NCBI GenBank assembly: GCA_947489175.1 | Contig: CANLED010000020.1 | Span: forward strand, 1-14,270 | Direction: 5' to 3' | DNA from: Chitinophagaceae bacterium | Lineage (GTDB): Bacteria; Bacteroidota; Bacteroidia; Chitinophagales; Chitinophagaceae | Length of the DNA: 14,270 nucleotides | Shown: piece after piece, positions 1 through 5,660 of the stretch | How positions within the stretch are numbered: position 1 is the stretch's first letter | Layout of the letters: each line of letters starts with the position of its first letter | The notes under the pieces: generated by a model | What the model saw: the letters and a program-made list of their open reading frames with translations, nothing else | Told to the model about the DNA's origin: nothing | Database searches by the model: none | Translations under genes and position numbers: made by a program

Positions 1-382
1 ATAAAAACTGGTTTTTGTACCAATAGCCGTAATCTTGGTGCCATTCCCAAGCACCACCTATTTTAGGCTCTTTTTGCATGAGTTTGGAGTGATAATGACA
101 TACCGGAGATTCACTATCCAACAATTTCGAAGCTGCATCTACCATTCTTTCGCTTCTTAGCATCATGCTATAAACATCTTCACCTGGGGTGAACCACAAA
201 GTAAGTTTAGAATTTTTACCAGTTTGATCGCGCACATCCTGTGCATTGCTTTTTAAAACATTGTCTGATATGGCAATATTGTAAAGTTTATTCACTTCAT
301 CAGTAGAAAAAAACTTTTTTAAAATGACATATCCATCTTTATGAAAAGCTTTTACTTGATCCTCGTTAATATGATAAGCCAT
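1..382 (-). CDS. Phytanoyl-CoA dioxygenase (PhyH) family protein, partial
   Basis: Reading the minus strand from an ATG at 382 gives 127 codons without a stop before the window edge, so the C-terminal part is missing. The protein begins MAYHINEDQVKAFHKDGYVI, the usual opening of PhyH-family Fe(II)/2-oxoglutarate dioxygenases (a helix, then a D-G-Y/F-hydrophobic strand). Residues 112-120 read AWEWHQDYG, where H115 and D117 form the H-x-D pair of the iron-binding facial triad; the distal His would lie outside the window. No signal peptide is visible, so it is probably cytoplasmic. Family members hydroxylate varied small substrates, and in Bacteroidota and Planctomycetota they often sit near Gfo/Idh/MocA genes, as here at a distance of several genes. 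The exact substrate cannot be told. It is 136 bases downstream of xseB on the same strand and may have its own promoter. Confidence 0.85.
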   Translation of the reverse strand, partial: MAYHINEDQVKAFHKDGYVILKKFFSTDEVNKLYNIAISDNVLKSNAQDVRDQTGKNSKLTLWFTPGEDVYSMMLRSERMVDAASKLLDSESPVCHYHSKLMQKEPKIGGAWEWHQDYGYWYKNQFL

Positions 383-490
383 AAGAAATATTTTAATCTT
401 TTGTGGTCACTAAATTCGAGAAAAAACTACAAACCATCATCTTAGTCATTGCCCATAAAGTATACTTTTTTAGCATTTGCCATAACACCG

Positions 491-516
491 AAAAGTTCAA
501 CTCAATGAATGTTGAA
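491..516 (-). terminator. Weak candidate terminator after xseB
   Basis: Just after the xseB stop, the minus strand has arms TTCAAC (516-511) and GTTGAA (501-496) around a 9-base loop, followed by C and four T (494-491). The 6-bp stem and short T run make it a weak candidate. It is the only hairpin seen between xseB and the PhyH gene. Confidence 0.25.
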
Positions 517-518
517 AC

Positions 519-725
519 TTAAGCCTTCTCCCCTCCCATTTGTGAAATGATGTTGTTGACCTCTGTTTCTGTTGAACGCAATTTATCCTGACATAGCTTA
601 ATGAGCATTGAAGCAGTCTTCACTTTTTCAGCCAATACATCCACAGATACTGTTTCCGTTTCAATTTCGCTTGCAATTTCTGCCAATTGTTTGTAGGCTT
701 CTTCGTAACTTAATTTTTCTTCCAT
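519..725 (-). CDS. xseB: Exodeoxyribonuclease VII small subunit (XseB)
   Basis: The product is 68 residues starting MEEKLSYEEAYKQLAEIASE. The pattern (L-S-Y-E-E-A-x-x-x-L, then an acidic stretch, then a second helix with L-I-K-L-C-Q-D-K-L) is the XseB two-helix coiled coil. XseB subunits bind the C-terminal helices of XseA to form exonuclease VII, which degrades single-stranded DNA from both ends to oligonucleotides in mismatch repair and recombination. The frame is open to 755, which would overlap xseA by 26 bases. I prefer the ATG at 725 because the family motif begins immediately after it and it lies four bases beyond the xseA TAG, a normal spacing for translational coupling. Length is typical for the family (about 60-80 residues). 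Confidence 0.9.
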   Translation of the reverse strand: MEEKLSYEEAYKQLAEIASEIETETVSVDVLAEKVKTASMLIKLCQDKLRSTETEVNNIISQMGGEKA

Positions 726-729
726 ATTG

Positions 730-2145
730 CTATTTTTTTGTTTTAATTGTAGCACTCATTTCAGCATCTTTCATAATAATTGTTACATCATCATTCAGAT
801 CAATCTTGCTAGCTGATGACACCAATTTCCCCTTGTGTTTTACCATGGCAAAACCCATCTCTAAAATTTTTTCGGGCCTTGACATTTTTATGATTTTTTC
901 TAAATGTCCTAAATATCCTTTTGCATTTTTTAGATACATTTTTGTGTATGATTGAATGTTTTTATCCAGGTTTTCCACTTCAGATAATTGCTGAGAAACA
1001 ATGATCACAGGCTTTGTACATATTTTTTGAGAGATAGATTGAAGCAGTGATTTTTTATTGAACAATACTGTTTTTGTTTGCCCTGTAATTACTTGATTGT
1101 ATTTAACCAACAAATCTTTGTTCATTGAAATAACAACCCTTGCCTCCTCTTTGATTCTTGAGTTGACATCATTCAATTGTTTATTACGCACAGATAAAAG
1201 TTGCTGTGCTTTTATGACAATTTTCTGTTGAAACTGAACCAATATTTCTTCAAATCGTTTGTTGTGCGCAATAATAAATTCAGCAGTTTTTGTAGGCGCA
1301 TTGGTGCTTGTATGCGCCATCAAATCGGCGATGGTTGTATTTTTTTGGTGTCCAATTCCAGTGATGATGGGTATTGGAAATTTTGCAATTGCTTGTCCAA
1401 CAGAATAGTTATCAAATATCAAAAAATCAGTATCAGAACCACCTCCACGTGTTATTACAACAACATCATATTGAATGCCTGATGTGAAAACATCAATCAG
1501 TTTCTGACGCATTTTATCTGCATGATTATCCCCCTGAACTTGTGTAAAATAGTCATCAACTTTGAACTTAAAACCATGTTCATTTTTACCCAATGTATGT
1601 TTAAAGTCTTCCAAGCCAGCGGAACTACCAGAAGATATGACTGCAATATGTTGAATAACAACGGGTAACTTCAACCGTTTATTTTTTGTCCAGTAAACAC
1701 CATTTTCAACACCAATAAAGGTTGGATTTTGAGCTAGGAGTAATCTTATGTTTTCCCGGCGTTGCTTTTCAATCATGCCCAGGGTGAAATTAGGATCTAT
1801 GTCCATAACCTGAAGCTGTAAACCATACATCGGATGAAACTCGATGATTACATTTACTAACACCTGAATGTTATTGCTGAATTTTTGTCCGGTTATCTCT
1901 TCAAAATTTTTGATTTTTTGTGCCCCTGAGCCCCAAGATTTAGTAGAAAATTTAGCGAGGATATTATTTGTTGCAGTGTCTTTTTCAACCAGTTCGAAAT
2001 AGTGATAATTTGTTGCCGACTTGAAAAGGTGGTTAGTGATATCTGCCATTACCCAAAAAGAAACAGACCTAAAGGAATTGTCGAGCACTTCCTTGATTTT
2101 TAAGGAAAGTTGTGAGAGACGGATGGGTTGTGGGTTAGCAGACAT
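730..2145 (-). CDS. xseA: Exodeoxyribonuclease VII large subunit (XseA)
   Basis: The product is 471 residues, close to the family's usual 400-470. Residues about 7-115 match the N-terminal OB-fold (IRLSQLSLKIKEVLDNSF onward), residues about 120-295 the catalytic core, 295-410 a long coiled-coil region, and 423-468 the usual C-terminal segment (RPEKILEMGFAMV). The core carries R-G-G-G-S at 233-237, F-D-N at 244-246 and G-I-G-H-Q-K-N-T-T-I at 263-272, with the conserved His at 266. With XseB it forms a cytoplasmic single-strand-specific, metal-independent exonuclease. In E. coli XseA the motif reads G-H-E-T-D; here the last position is Asn269 instead of Asp, perhaps a lineage variant. The two xse genes form one operon with a 4-base gap. 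No Shine-Dalgarno sequence is visible before the ATG, which is ordinary for Bacteroidota. Confidence 0.96.
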   Translation of the reverse strand: MSANPQPIRLSQLSLKIKEVLDNSFRSVSFWVMADITNHLFKSATNYHYFELVEKDTATNNILAKFSTKSWGSGAQKIKNFEEITGQKFSNNIQVLVNVIIEFHPMYGLQLQVMDIDPNFTLGMIEKQRRENIRLLLAQNPTFIGVENGVYWTKNKRLKLPVVIQHIAVISSGSSAGLEDFKHTLGKNEHGFKFKVDDYFTQVQGDNHADKMRQKLIDVFTSGIQYDVVVITRGGGSDTDFLIFDNYSVGQAIAKFPIPIITGIGHQKNTTIADLMAHTSTNAPTKTAEFIIAHNKRFEEILVQFQQKIVIKAQQLLSVRNKQLNDVNSRIKEEARVVISMNKDLLVKYNQVITGQTKTVLFNKKSLLQSISQKICTKPVIIVSQQLSEVENLDKNIQSYTKMYLKNAKGYLGHLEKIIKMSRPEKILEMGFAMVKHKGKLVSSASKIDLNDDVTIIMKDAEMSATIKTKK

Positions 2146-2214
2146 TTACAAGAGTTGATGTAGGGCTAAGTTAGTAACTTTTGATTTACTAATTCCTTGA
2201 GAGGAACAACAATG

Positions 2215-2227
2215 TTTGGATTCCAAA
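2215..2227. repeat. Short perfect inverted repeat upstream of xseA
   Basis: TTTGGA, one central T, then TCCAAA. The 13-base site lies 70-82 bases before the xseA start and just beyond the hipT end. It could be an operator for the xse operon or a chance palindrome. There is no T run beside it, so it is not a good terminator. Confidence 0.3.
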
Positions 2228-2251
2228 ACGCTTTTTAAAATTAATCAAACA

Positions 2252-2267
2252 TAACTTCTTCAAGTTA
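2252..2267 (-). terminator. Candidate weak terminator of hipBST
   Basis: On the minus strand, arms TAACTT and AAGTTA enclose a 4-base GAAG loop, 22 bases past the hipT stop, followed by TGTTTGATTAATTTT. The stem is only six pairs and AT-rich and the T tract is interrupted, so the call is tentative. It is the best hairpin between hipT and xseA. Confidence 0.35.
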
Positions 2268-2288
2268 CACTTTCAGCATATCGAATTC

Positions 2289-3269
2289 CTATTGCATCTT
2301 TTTTAAGCGCCGTTGATACAATTGCCAATAATTTCTTTTGATACTTTCGCTTAGAAAAGAATCATTTATCAATCGTTGAACATCTGAAGAATTTGATAAC
2401 ATCAAGGATATCAAATTAGAAAAAACCAATTGATTGATACCAGCATGATCTGAAAGAATAGAAAACTGTTGACATATTTTACCTTTAGCAATAGGGGGAG
2501 GCAACAAACCATCATCCAGCGTAAAATCCTTGTCAAGGATATGAATACGGCTGTTAAGCAAGTCATAAGCAGGGCTAAGCCTATAATCTCCCATTGGAGT
2601 TTCCAACAATGAAAAGTTTTTAAAATGTGCATCCCCATTAGCAAATAAGTAATTAAACATTAACAACTTTAGCAGCTTTGGTGCTTCAACTTTATAAGCG
2701 GGTACAAACCTCTCTAACAATCGAAATAATTCTAAACAATTGCCTTTGTACTTATAATGTGATCCATGAGTTTGGGGAGTTCTGCCCGCTAACGAAGCAA
2801 AATCATCTTGGGCCAGCTTGTTTCCACCTTCTCCTATGTCAAAACGCTTGGTGATGTATGCAGGTGATCCATTTTTAAAAAATATTAGTGCATTTTCTGC
2901 TGTTTCGATACCATATACTTGCTTGGCAATTTGCATTGTCAAATGTTCATTTGCGGGCATTTGATCCGGGTTCTTTCCAGACCGTGGAATCGGTTTTAAA
3001 ATGTATGTTCCTCGTTCTCCTTCTTTAGTTAGTTGTAATTTGTTTTTTACCAATAACAAAGAAAATTTTTCTTGAACTCCAGAGATTGATATCCTTTGCA
3101 AATTTTCTTGAAATAGTTCATCACTTGCAGAAATACCTGTGGGGGCATCGTAAGATAAAATATGATAAACTTTTTTACCGTTAAAAACATTATTTAAACA
3201 GGTTCTACTGTAGGTATTGAAACCTTTCGCCAAAGTACCAGGACAGTATTTTATTTCTGGTAAGTTCAT
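2289..3269 (-). CDS. hipT: HipT-like serine/threonine kinase toxin of a HipBST module
   Basis: The product is 326 residues, a HipA-fold kinase lacking the HipA N-terminal subdomain, which is supplied by the gene just upstream. The Gly-rich loop region contains S61-I62-S63-G-V-Q-E-K-F; the S-I-S pair matches the two autophosphorylated serines known from E. coli O127 HipT. K92 in Y-I-L-K-P is the likely ATP-binding lysine, N-G-D-A-H-F-K-N at 211-218 holds the catalytic Asp213 and metal-binding Asn218, and S-P-A-Y-D-L at 232-237 gives the second metal Asp236. All kinase residues are present, so the toxin looks active. The N terminus (residues 6-40, with C9 and C24) resembles the short leader of other stand-alone HipA_C proteins. 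HipA kinases phosphorylate aminoacyl-tRNA synthetases (GltX for HipA, TrpS for E. coli HipT), halting translation; the target here is unknown. Its ATG overlaps the hipS stop by one base. Confidence 0.88.
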   Translation of the reverse strand: MNLPEIKYCPGTLAKGFNTYSRTCLNNVFNGKKVYHILSYDAPTGISASDELFQENLQRISISGVQEKFSLLLVKNKLQLTKEGERGTYILKPIPRSGKNPDQMPANEHLTMQIAKQVYGIETAENALIFFKNGSPAYITKRFDIGEGGNKLAQDDFASLAGRTPQTHGSHYKYKGNCLELFRLLERFVPAYKVEAPKLLKLLMFNYLFANGDAHFKNFSLLETPMGDYRLSPAYDLLNSRIHILDKDFTLDDGLLPPPIAKGKICQQFSILSDHAGINQLVFSNLISLMLSNSSDVQRLINDSFLSESIKRNYWQLYQRRLKKMQ

Positions 3270-3595
3270 TAATCTTTGTATTTAACTACAGTTACGGCTC
3301 CTATGTTATCATGTTTGGCAGAAATCATCAACAGTCCAAAATAATCATCAGCGTCAATTCTGTTGTGCCGACAAACAACTTCTTTGTTTGTACCTTCAGG
3401 AAGCATGCTATAAAAAAAGGGAAACAAGAATTTAGACTGATGTTCTTGTTTTGATTTAGGCAGGGTTAGACAAATACTTGGTTTATTTGTATCTGCTAGC
3501 CAAGCAGCATGATATTTAAATGTAAATGAACCATCTTCAAGCTGTATTAGTAAACCGGCTTCAGCGTCTTTATATAAAACATGTGCCTTTCTCAT
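3269..3595 (-). CDS. hipS: HipS-like antitoxin (free HipA N-terminal subdomain 1)
   Basis: The product is 108 residues and matches the domain found at the N terminus of full-length HipA: a beta-rich start (V-L-Y-K-D-A-E-A-G-L-L-I-Q-L-E-D-G), F-x-Y at 26-28, S-I-C-L-T-L-P at 40-46, and the typical F-F-Y-S-M-L-P-E-G-T-N at 60-70 followed by the D-D-Y-F-G-L-L segment at 83-89. In HipA this domain is fused to the kinase; as a separate protein beside HipT it is the direct antitoxin in the E. coli HipBST system. Both its ends overlap neighbours by one base (TAATG), so the three proteins are probably made by coupled translation, favouring complex formation. The only Trp is W32. In E. coli HipS a Trp in the later loop is reported to enter the kinase active site (from memory); no Trp lies there in this protein. 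Confidence 0.85.
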   Translation of the reverse strand: MRKAHVLYKDAEAGLLIQLEDGSFTFKYHAAWLADTNKPSICLTLPKSKQEHQSKFLFPFFYSMLPEGTNKEVVCRHNRIDADDYFGLLMISAKHDNIGAVTVVKYKD

Positions 3596-3810
3596 TAGTT
3601 TCCAGATAAATCTTTTACTTTAAAACACAAATCCAAACCCAATGCATCTGCCAATTTTTGGATGGTTGAAAGCGTTGGATTTCCCTTTCCACTTTCAATC
3701 TCCTTCAATGTTCTTAATCCTACGCCAGATAACAGCGACAAGGTTTCCTGATTAACGTGCAAGGCAATTCTGCGAGATTTGATCGTTTCTATTAATTCTG
3801 TATAGTGCAT
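3595..3810 (-). CDS. hipB: HipB-like XRE-family HTH antitoxin/repressor
   Basis: The product is 71 residues, nearly all one HTH_3/XRE domain at about 5-65: an N-terminal helix (L-I-E-T-I-K-S-R-R), then V-N-Q-E-T-L-S-L-L-S-G-V-G-L-R-T-L-K-E-I-E as helix-turn-helix, G-K-G-N-P-T-L-S-T-I at 42-51 and the closing helix Q-K-L-A-D-A-L-G. The G-x-x-x-P-T-L pattern is diagnostic of the XRE family. It heads the hipB-hipS-hipT operon and should bind the operon's promoter and autorepress it. In E. coli HipBST, HipB strengthens inhibition of HipT by HipS rather than acting alone. An exact -7 box lies 20-27 bases before the start codon and a short inverted repeat lies further upstream. Confidence 0.88.
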   Translation of the reverse strand: MHYTELIETIKSRRIALHVNQETLSLLSGVGLRTLKEIESGKGNPTLSTIQKLADALGLDLCFKVKDLSGN

Positions 3811-3829
3811 CTTATCGCTCTATTTTATA

Positions 3830-3837
3830 CAAAAATA
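3830..3837 (-). promoter_or_regulatory. Bacteroidota -7 box for hipBST
   Basis: The minus strand reads TATTTTTG, an exact match to the TAnnTTTG consensus of the Bacteroidota primary sigma factor. It ends 19 bases before the hipB ATG, giving an estimated leader of only about a dozen bases. No convincing -33 TTTG is present, so the promoter could be weak or activated. Confidence 0.55.
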
Positions 3838-3862
3838 CTAAAATTTTAATATAATACAGCCC

Positions 3863-3875
3863 TAAATGCGATTTA
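3863..3875. promoter_or_regulatory. Candidate HipB operator
   Basis: A 13-base inverted repeat, TAAAT-GCG-ATTTA, lies 26-38 bases upstream of the -7 box of hipBST, where an autorepressor site could reach the -33 region. Arms are only five AT-rich bases, so chance is a real alternative. Confidence 0.3.
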
Positions 3876-3903
3876 ATGCACTTTGTTTTACCTTGTTTTT
3901 TAA

Positions 3904-3925
3904 AATTAGCAAAAGTTCTCTAATT
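3904..3925 (-). terminator. Weak hairpin after the helicase gene
   Basis: Minus-strand arms AATTAG and CTAATT surround a 10-base loop, 39 bases after the helicase stop, and are followed by TT and then an A-rich tract. The stem is AT-rich and there is no proper T run; it may only partly separate the helicase transcript from the hipBST promoter. Confidence 0.22.
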
Positions 3926-3963
3926 CACATTTAACAGCTTTAATACCCTAATTAATCATTCAT

Positions 3964-5328
3964 TCAATACACATTCAACTCAGTCCGAGCCCTTGTTATA
4001 GCGGTATAAAACCACTTTTTATCATTAATGCCAAAGGTGTTGACATATACCTTTTCCCACTCACCGCCCTGTGCTTTCTGGCAAGTGATTGCATAGCCAT
4101 AACCCAACCTCAGGGCACCCACATACATGTCGTCTTCGGGCTTGCCGCTTTTTACATAGCCTTTGTTCTTCTTAAAACGCTCTGCACGAAATATATTTTC
4201 CTTGTTAAAAGGAACCTTCCCGTCTGGAGCCAGCAATGCATCCACCAAAACATAATCTTCGATGATTTGCATGGTTCCATCCAATTTTGGTGCCCTTATC
4301 TTTATTGGCACAAAATGCAAGCCACCTACCAGTTCAACCCTAGACAAGTTTATCTCCTCCACCAACACATGGTCTCCATTGTACAATACATTATCATCTC
4401 GCTTCCAATTCTGGAGTACGATGAGTAAATCATTGTTTTCAATAATTTGAAGTTCTGGTCCGAAGATATTTTTTCTAACAAGGTCGTTAAACATTCTGTT
4501 GGCCTTGTGCGATCTTCCAATTGTAATGGAATGATCGAGGTTGTCAGGAGAAAATTCGCTGGCAAAAACCTCAGCTGCTGCCCATACGTTTCGATGGCGC
4601 ATGGCATTTATTTCCGGCATGGGCAGTTTGCTGTCGTCTATGGATTTTCTGATGTCCACTGCATTTTTCAAGATATAACTGCCGTCTTCCACGCGCTTGA
4701 CTTCAGTAAGGTAATGAAATACACCCTTGAGTTTGTATGTTTTCTTGAGATAAGCTGGATCGAGTGCCAATGAAATTTCTTCATCAAATGGAGGCAACTG
4801 ATTCCGATCACCCAACAATACAATCTTGTTTTTTGTATTGCCGTTTCGCACATACTTCACAAGATGATTCAACAACGAGTCATCAGTTTGAAACATCTCG
4901 TTGGTATTACCTGAATTCATTCCTCCAATCATGGAGGCTTCGTCTATTATAAACACAGTATAATCCTTGCTTTTGTTGGGCCTGAGCTTCCAGTAGACTG
5001 ATCCTGTCTCCTTGTTGGATTCAGGCGTGTAAATCATGGCATGAATCGTATTTGACAAGCTCTTTGTTTTCTTCCCCAATATCCGCGCAGCGCGACCAGT
5101 GGGAGCTGCAATTTTAAAAGGAACCTCATTGGCATTCAAGTACCCTACCAATGCAGCAGTAATCGACGTTTTACCGGTACCGGCTGCGCCTGATAAAATA
5201 AAAAAATTATCCTTATTGCCCTTGTCAACAAATTCTGCCAAGGCTTCCAATGATATTTTTTGTTCATCCGTTGGCGTATCAAATTGCAAGTACTCTAAGA
5301 TTTTTTTGCCTTTGTTCATAATCACCAT
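3964..5328 (-). CDS. RecD/Pif1-like SF1 DNA helicase (AAA_30 / UvrD_C_2 type)
   Basis: The product is 454 residues. Motif I (Walker A) is G-A-A-G-T-G-K-T at 47-54, motif Ia A-A-P-T-G-R-A-A at 74-81, motif II I-I-D-E-A-S at 127-132, motif III L-L-G-D-R-N-Q-L-P-P at 171-180, motif V with G-Y-A-I-T-C-Q-K-A-Q-G at 411-421, and motif VI W-F-Y-T-A-I-T-R-A-R-T at 439-449. This is the arrangement of SF1B 5'-3' helicases (RecD, RecD2, Dda, Pif1). It lacks the long N-terminal region of RecD2 and is not beside recB/recC, so it is a stand-alone helicase, possibly for recombination or replication-fork repair. The chain ends seven residues past motif VI, a very short tail. A Shine-Dalgarno-like sequence supports the first ATG over the ATG three codons later. 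Confidence 0.9.
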   Translation of the reverse strand: MVIMNKGKKILEYLQFDTPTDEQKISLEALAEFVDKGNKDNFFILSGAAGTGKTSITAALVGYLNANEVPFKIAAPTGRAARILGKKTKSLSNTIHAMIYTPESNKETGSVYWKLRPNKSKDYTVFIIDEASMIGGMNSGNTNEMFQTDDSLLNHLVKYVRNGNTKNKIVLLGDRNQLPPFDEEISLALDPAYLKKTYKLKGVFHYLTEVKRVEDGSYILKNAVDIRKSIDDSKLPMPEINAMRHRNVWAAAEVFASEFSPDNLDHSITIGRSHKANRMFNDLVRKNIFGPELQIIENNDLLIVLQNWKRDDNVLYNGDHVLVEEINLSRVELVGGLHFVPIKIRAPKLDGTMQIIEDYVLVDALLAPDGKVPFNKENIFRAERFKKNKGYVKSGKPEDDMYVGALRLGYGYAITCQKAQGGEWEKVYVNTFGINDKKWFYTAITRARTELNVY

Positions 5329-5331
5329 TCA

Positions 5332-5340
5332 ATCCCCTTT
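5332..5340 (-). promoter_or_regulatory. Ribosome binding site deciding the helicase start
   Basis: The minus strand reads AAAGGGGAT followed by TGA and then ATG at 5328. This is one of the few clear Shine-Dalgarno-like sequences in the window and favours the ATG at 5328 over the in-frame ATG at 5319. Confidence 0.5.
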
Positions 5341-5501
5341 CAAGAATTTAATCAAATAACATATTAAAAAAATTAGCCAAACTGTTTATTCAGCCATCAA
5401 TTTGAAATAAGATGGATATAAACCTAAGCATACCCAATTAGTCGAGTGCGTCAAAGTTAATTCATTTCGGCTAGTTGGATATTTGAGTGAAAATTACCCC
5501 T

Positions 5502-5594
5502 TCAAAACATGCCCATCCTTTTAGAGGCTAAGTTACGTTTCTCTTTTTTAAGGAAATTGAGGAAAAAACCATCTTTTGGGTGCATTTTTCTCAT
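5502..5594 (-). CDS. Candidate small basic peptide, unrecognised
   Basis: An open frame of 30 codons starts at ATG 5594, with a second in-frame ATG at 5585 giving 27 residues. The peptide reads MHPKDGFFLNFLKKEKRN from the second start and ends L-A-S-K-R-M-G-M-F. It is strongly basic with a short hydrophobic patch. An AGGA lies eight bases before the second ATG, a good ribosome-binding distance, and this region falls in the hairpin at 5591-5606. The frame is open upstream for four more codons to a TGA and encodes S-S-K-R-M there, echoing the C-terminal A-S-K-R-M. It lies 66 bases after the serine hydrolase stop on the same strand. I do not recognise it. Length and AT-rich setting make a chance frame quite possible. 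Confidence 0.22.
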   Translation of the reverse strand: MRKMHPKDGFFLNFLKKEKRNLASKRMGMF

Positions 5595-5606
5595 CCTTTT
5601 GGATGA
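5591..5606 (-). repeat. Hairpin downstream of the serine hydrolase operon
   Basis: Minus-strand arms TCATCC and GGATGA enclose a 4-base AAAA loop, 55 bases after the serine hydrolase stop. No T run follows on either strand, so it is not a standard intrinsic terminator. It might protect the 3' end of the operon transcript, or cover the start region of the candidate peptide. Confidence 0.35.
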
Positions 5607-5660
5607 AAATCACCAAAATTGATGCTTTTTTTCAGAAATCACAATTAGAGAAAGAAGCCT

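Larger units (their letters stand above)
5329..5660. other. 332-base gap between helicase and serine hydrolase genes
   Basis: No large gene is supported. The gap holds the helicase ribosome binding site, presumably the helicase promoter (no exact TAnnTTTG found; TTTGG and TATTTG about 19 bases apart near 5355-5385 are a loose match), a 6-bp hairpin at 5591-5606, and three CATC(C)TTTT sequences at 5514-5522, 5570-5577 and 5592-5600. On the minus strand two of these fall in one open frame as a repeated S-K-R-M, described as a candidate small peptide. Confidence 0.5.

Noticed and set aside
608..955. 115-codon plus-strand open frame with hydrophobic stretches
   Set aside because: It is antisense to xseB and the 3' end of xseA, both of which are clearly recognised.
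2289..3595. HipS and HipT as one HipA gene broken by a frameshift
   Set aside because: HipS ends and HipT begins at a clean TAATG overlap, the same arrangement joins hipB and hipS, and HipT has its own N-terminal leader. This is a natural three-gene layout rather than a broken gene.
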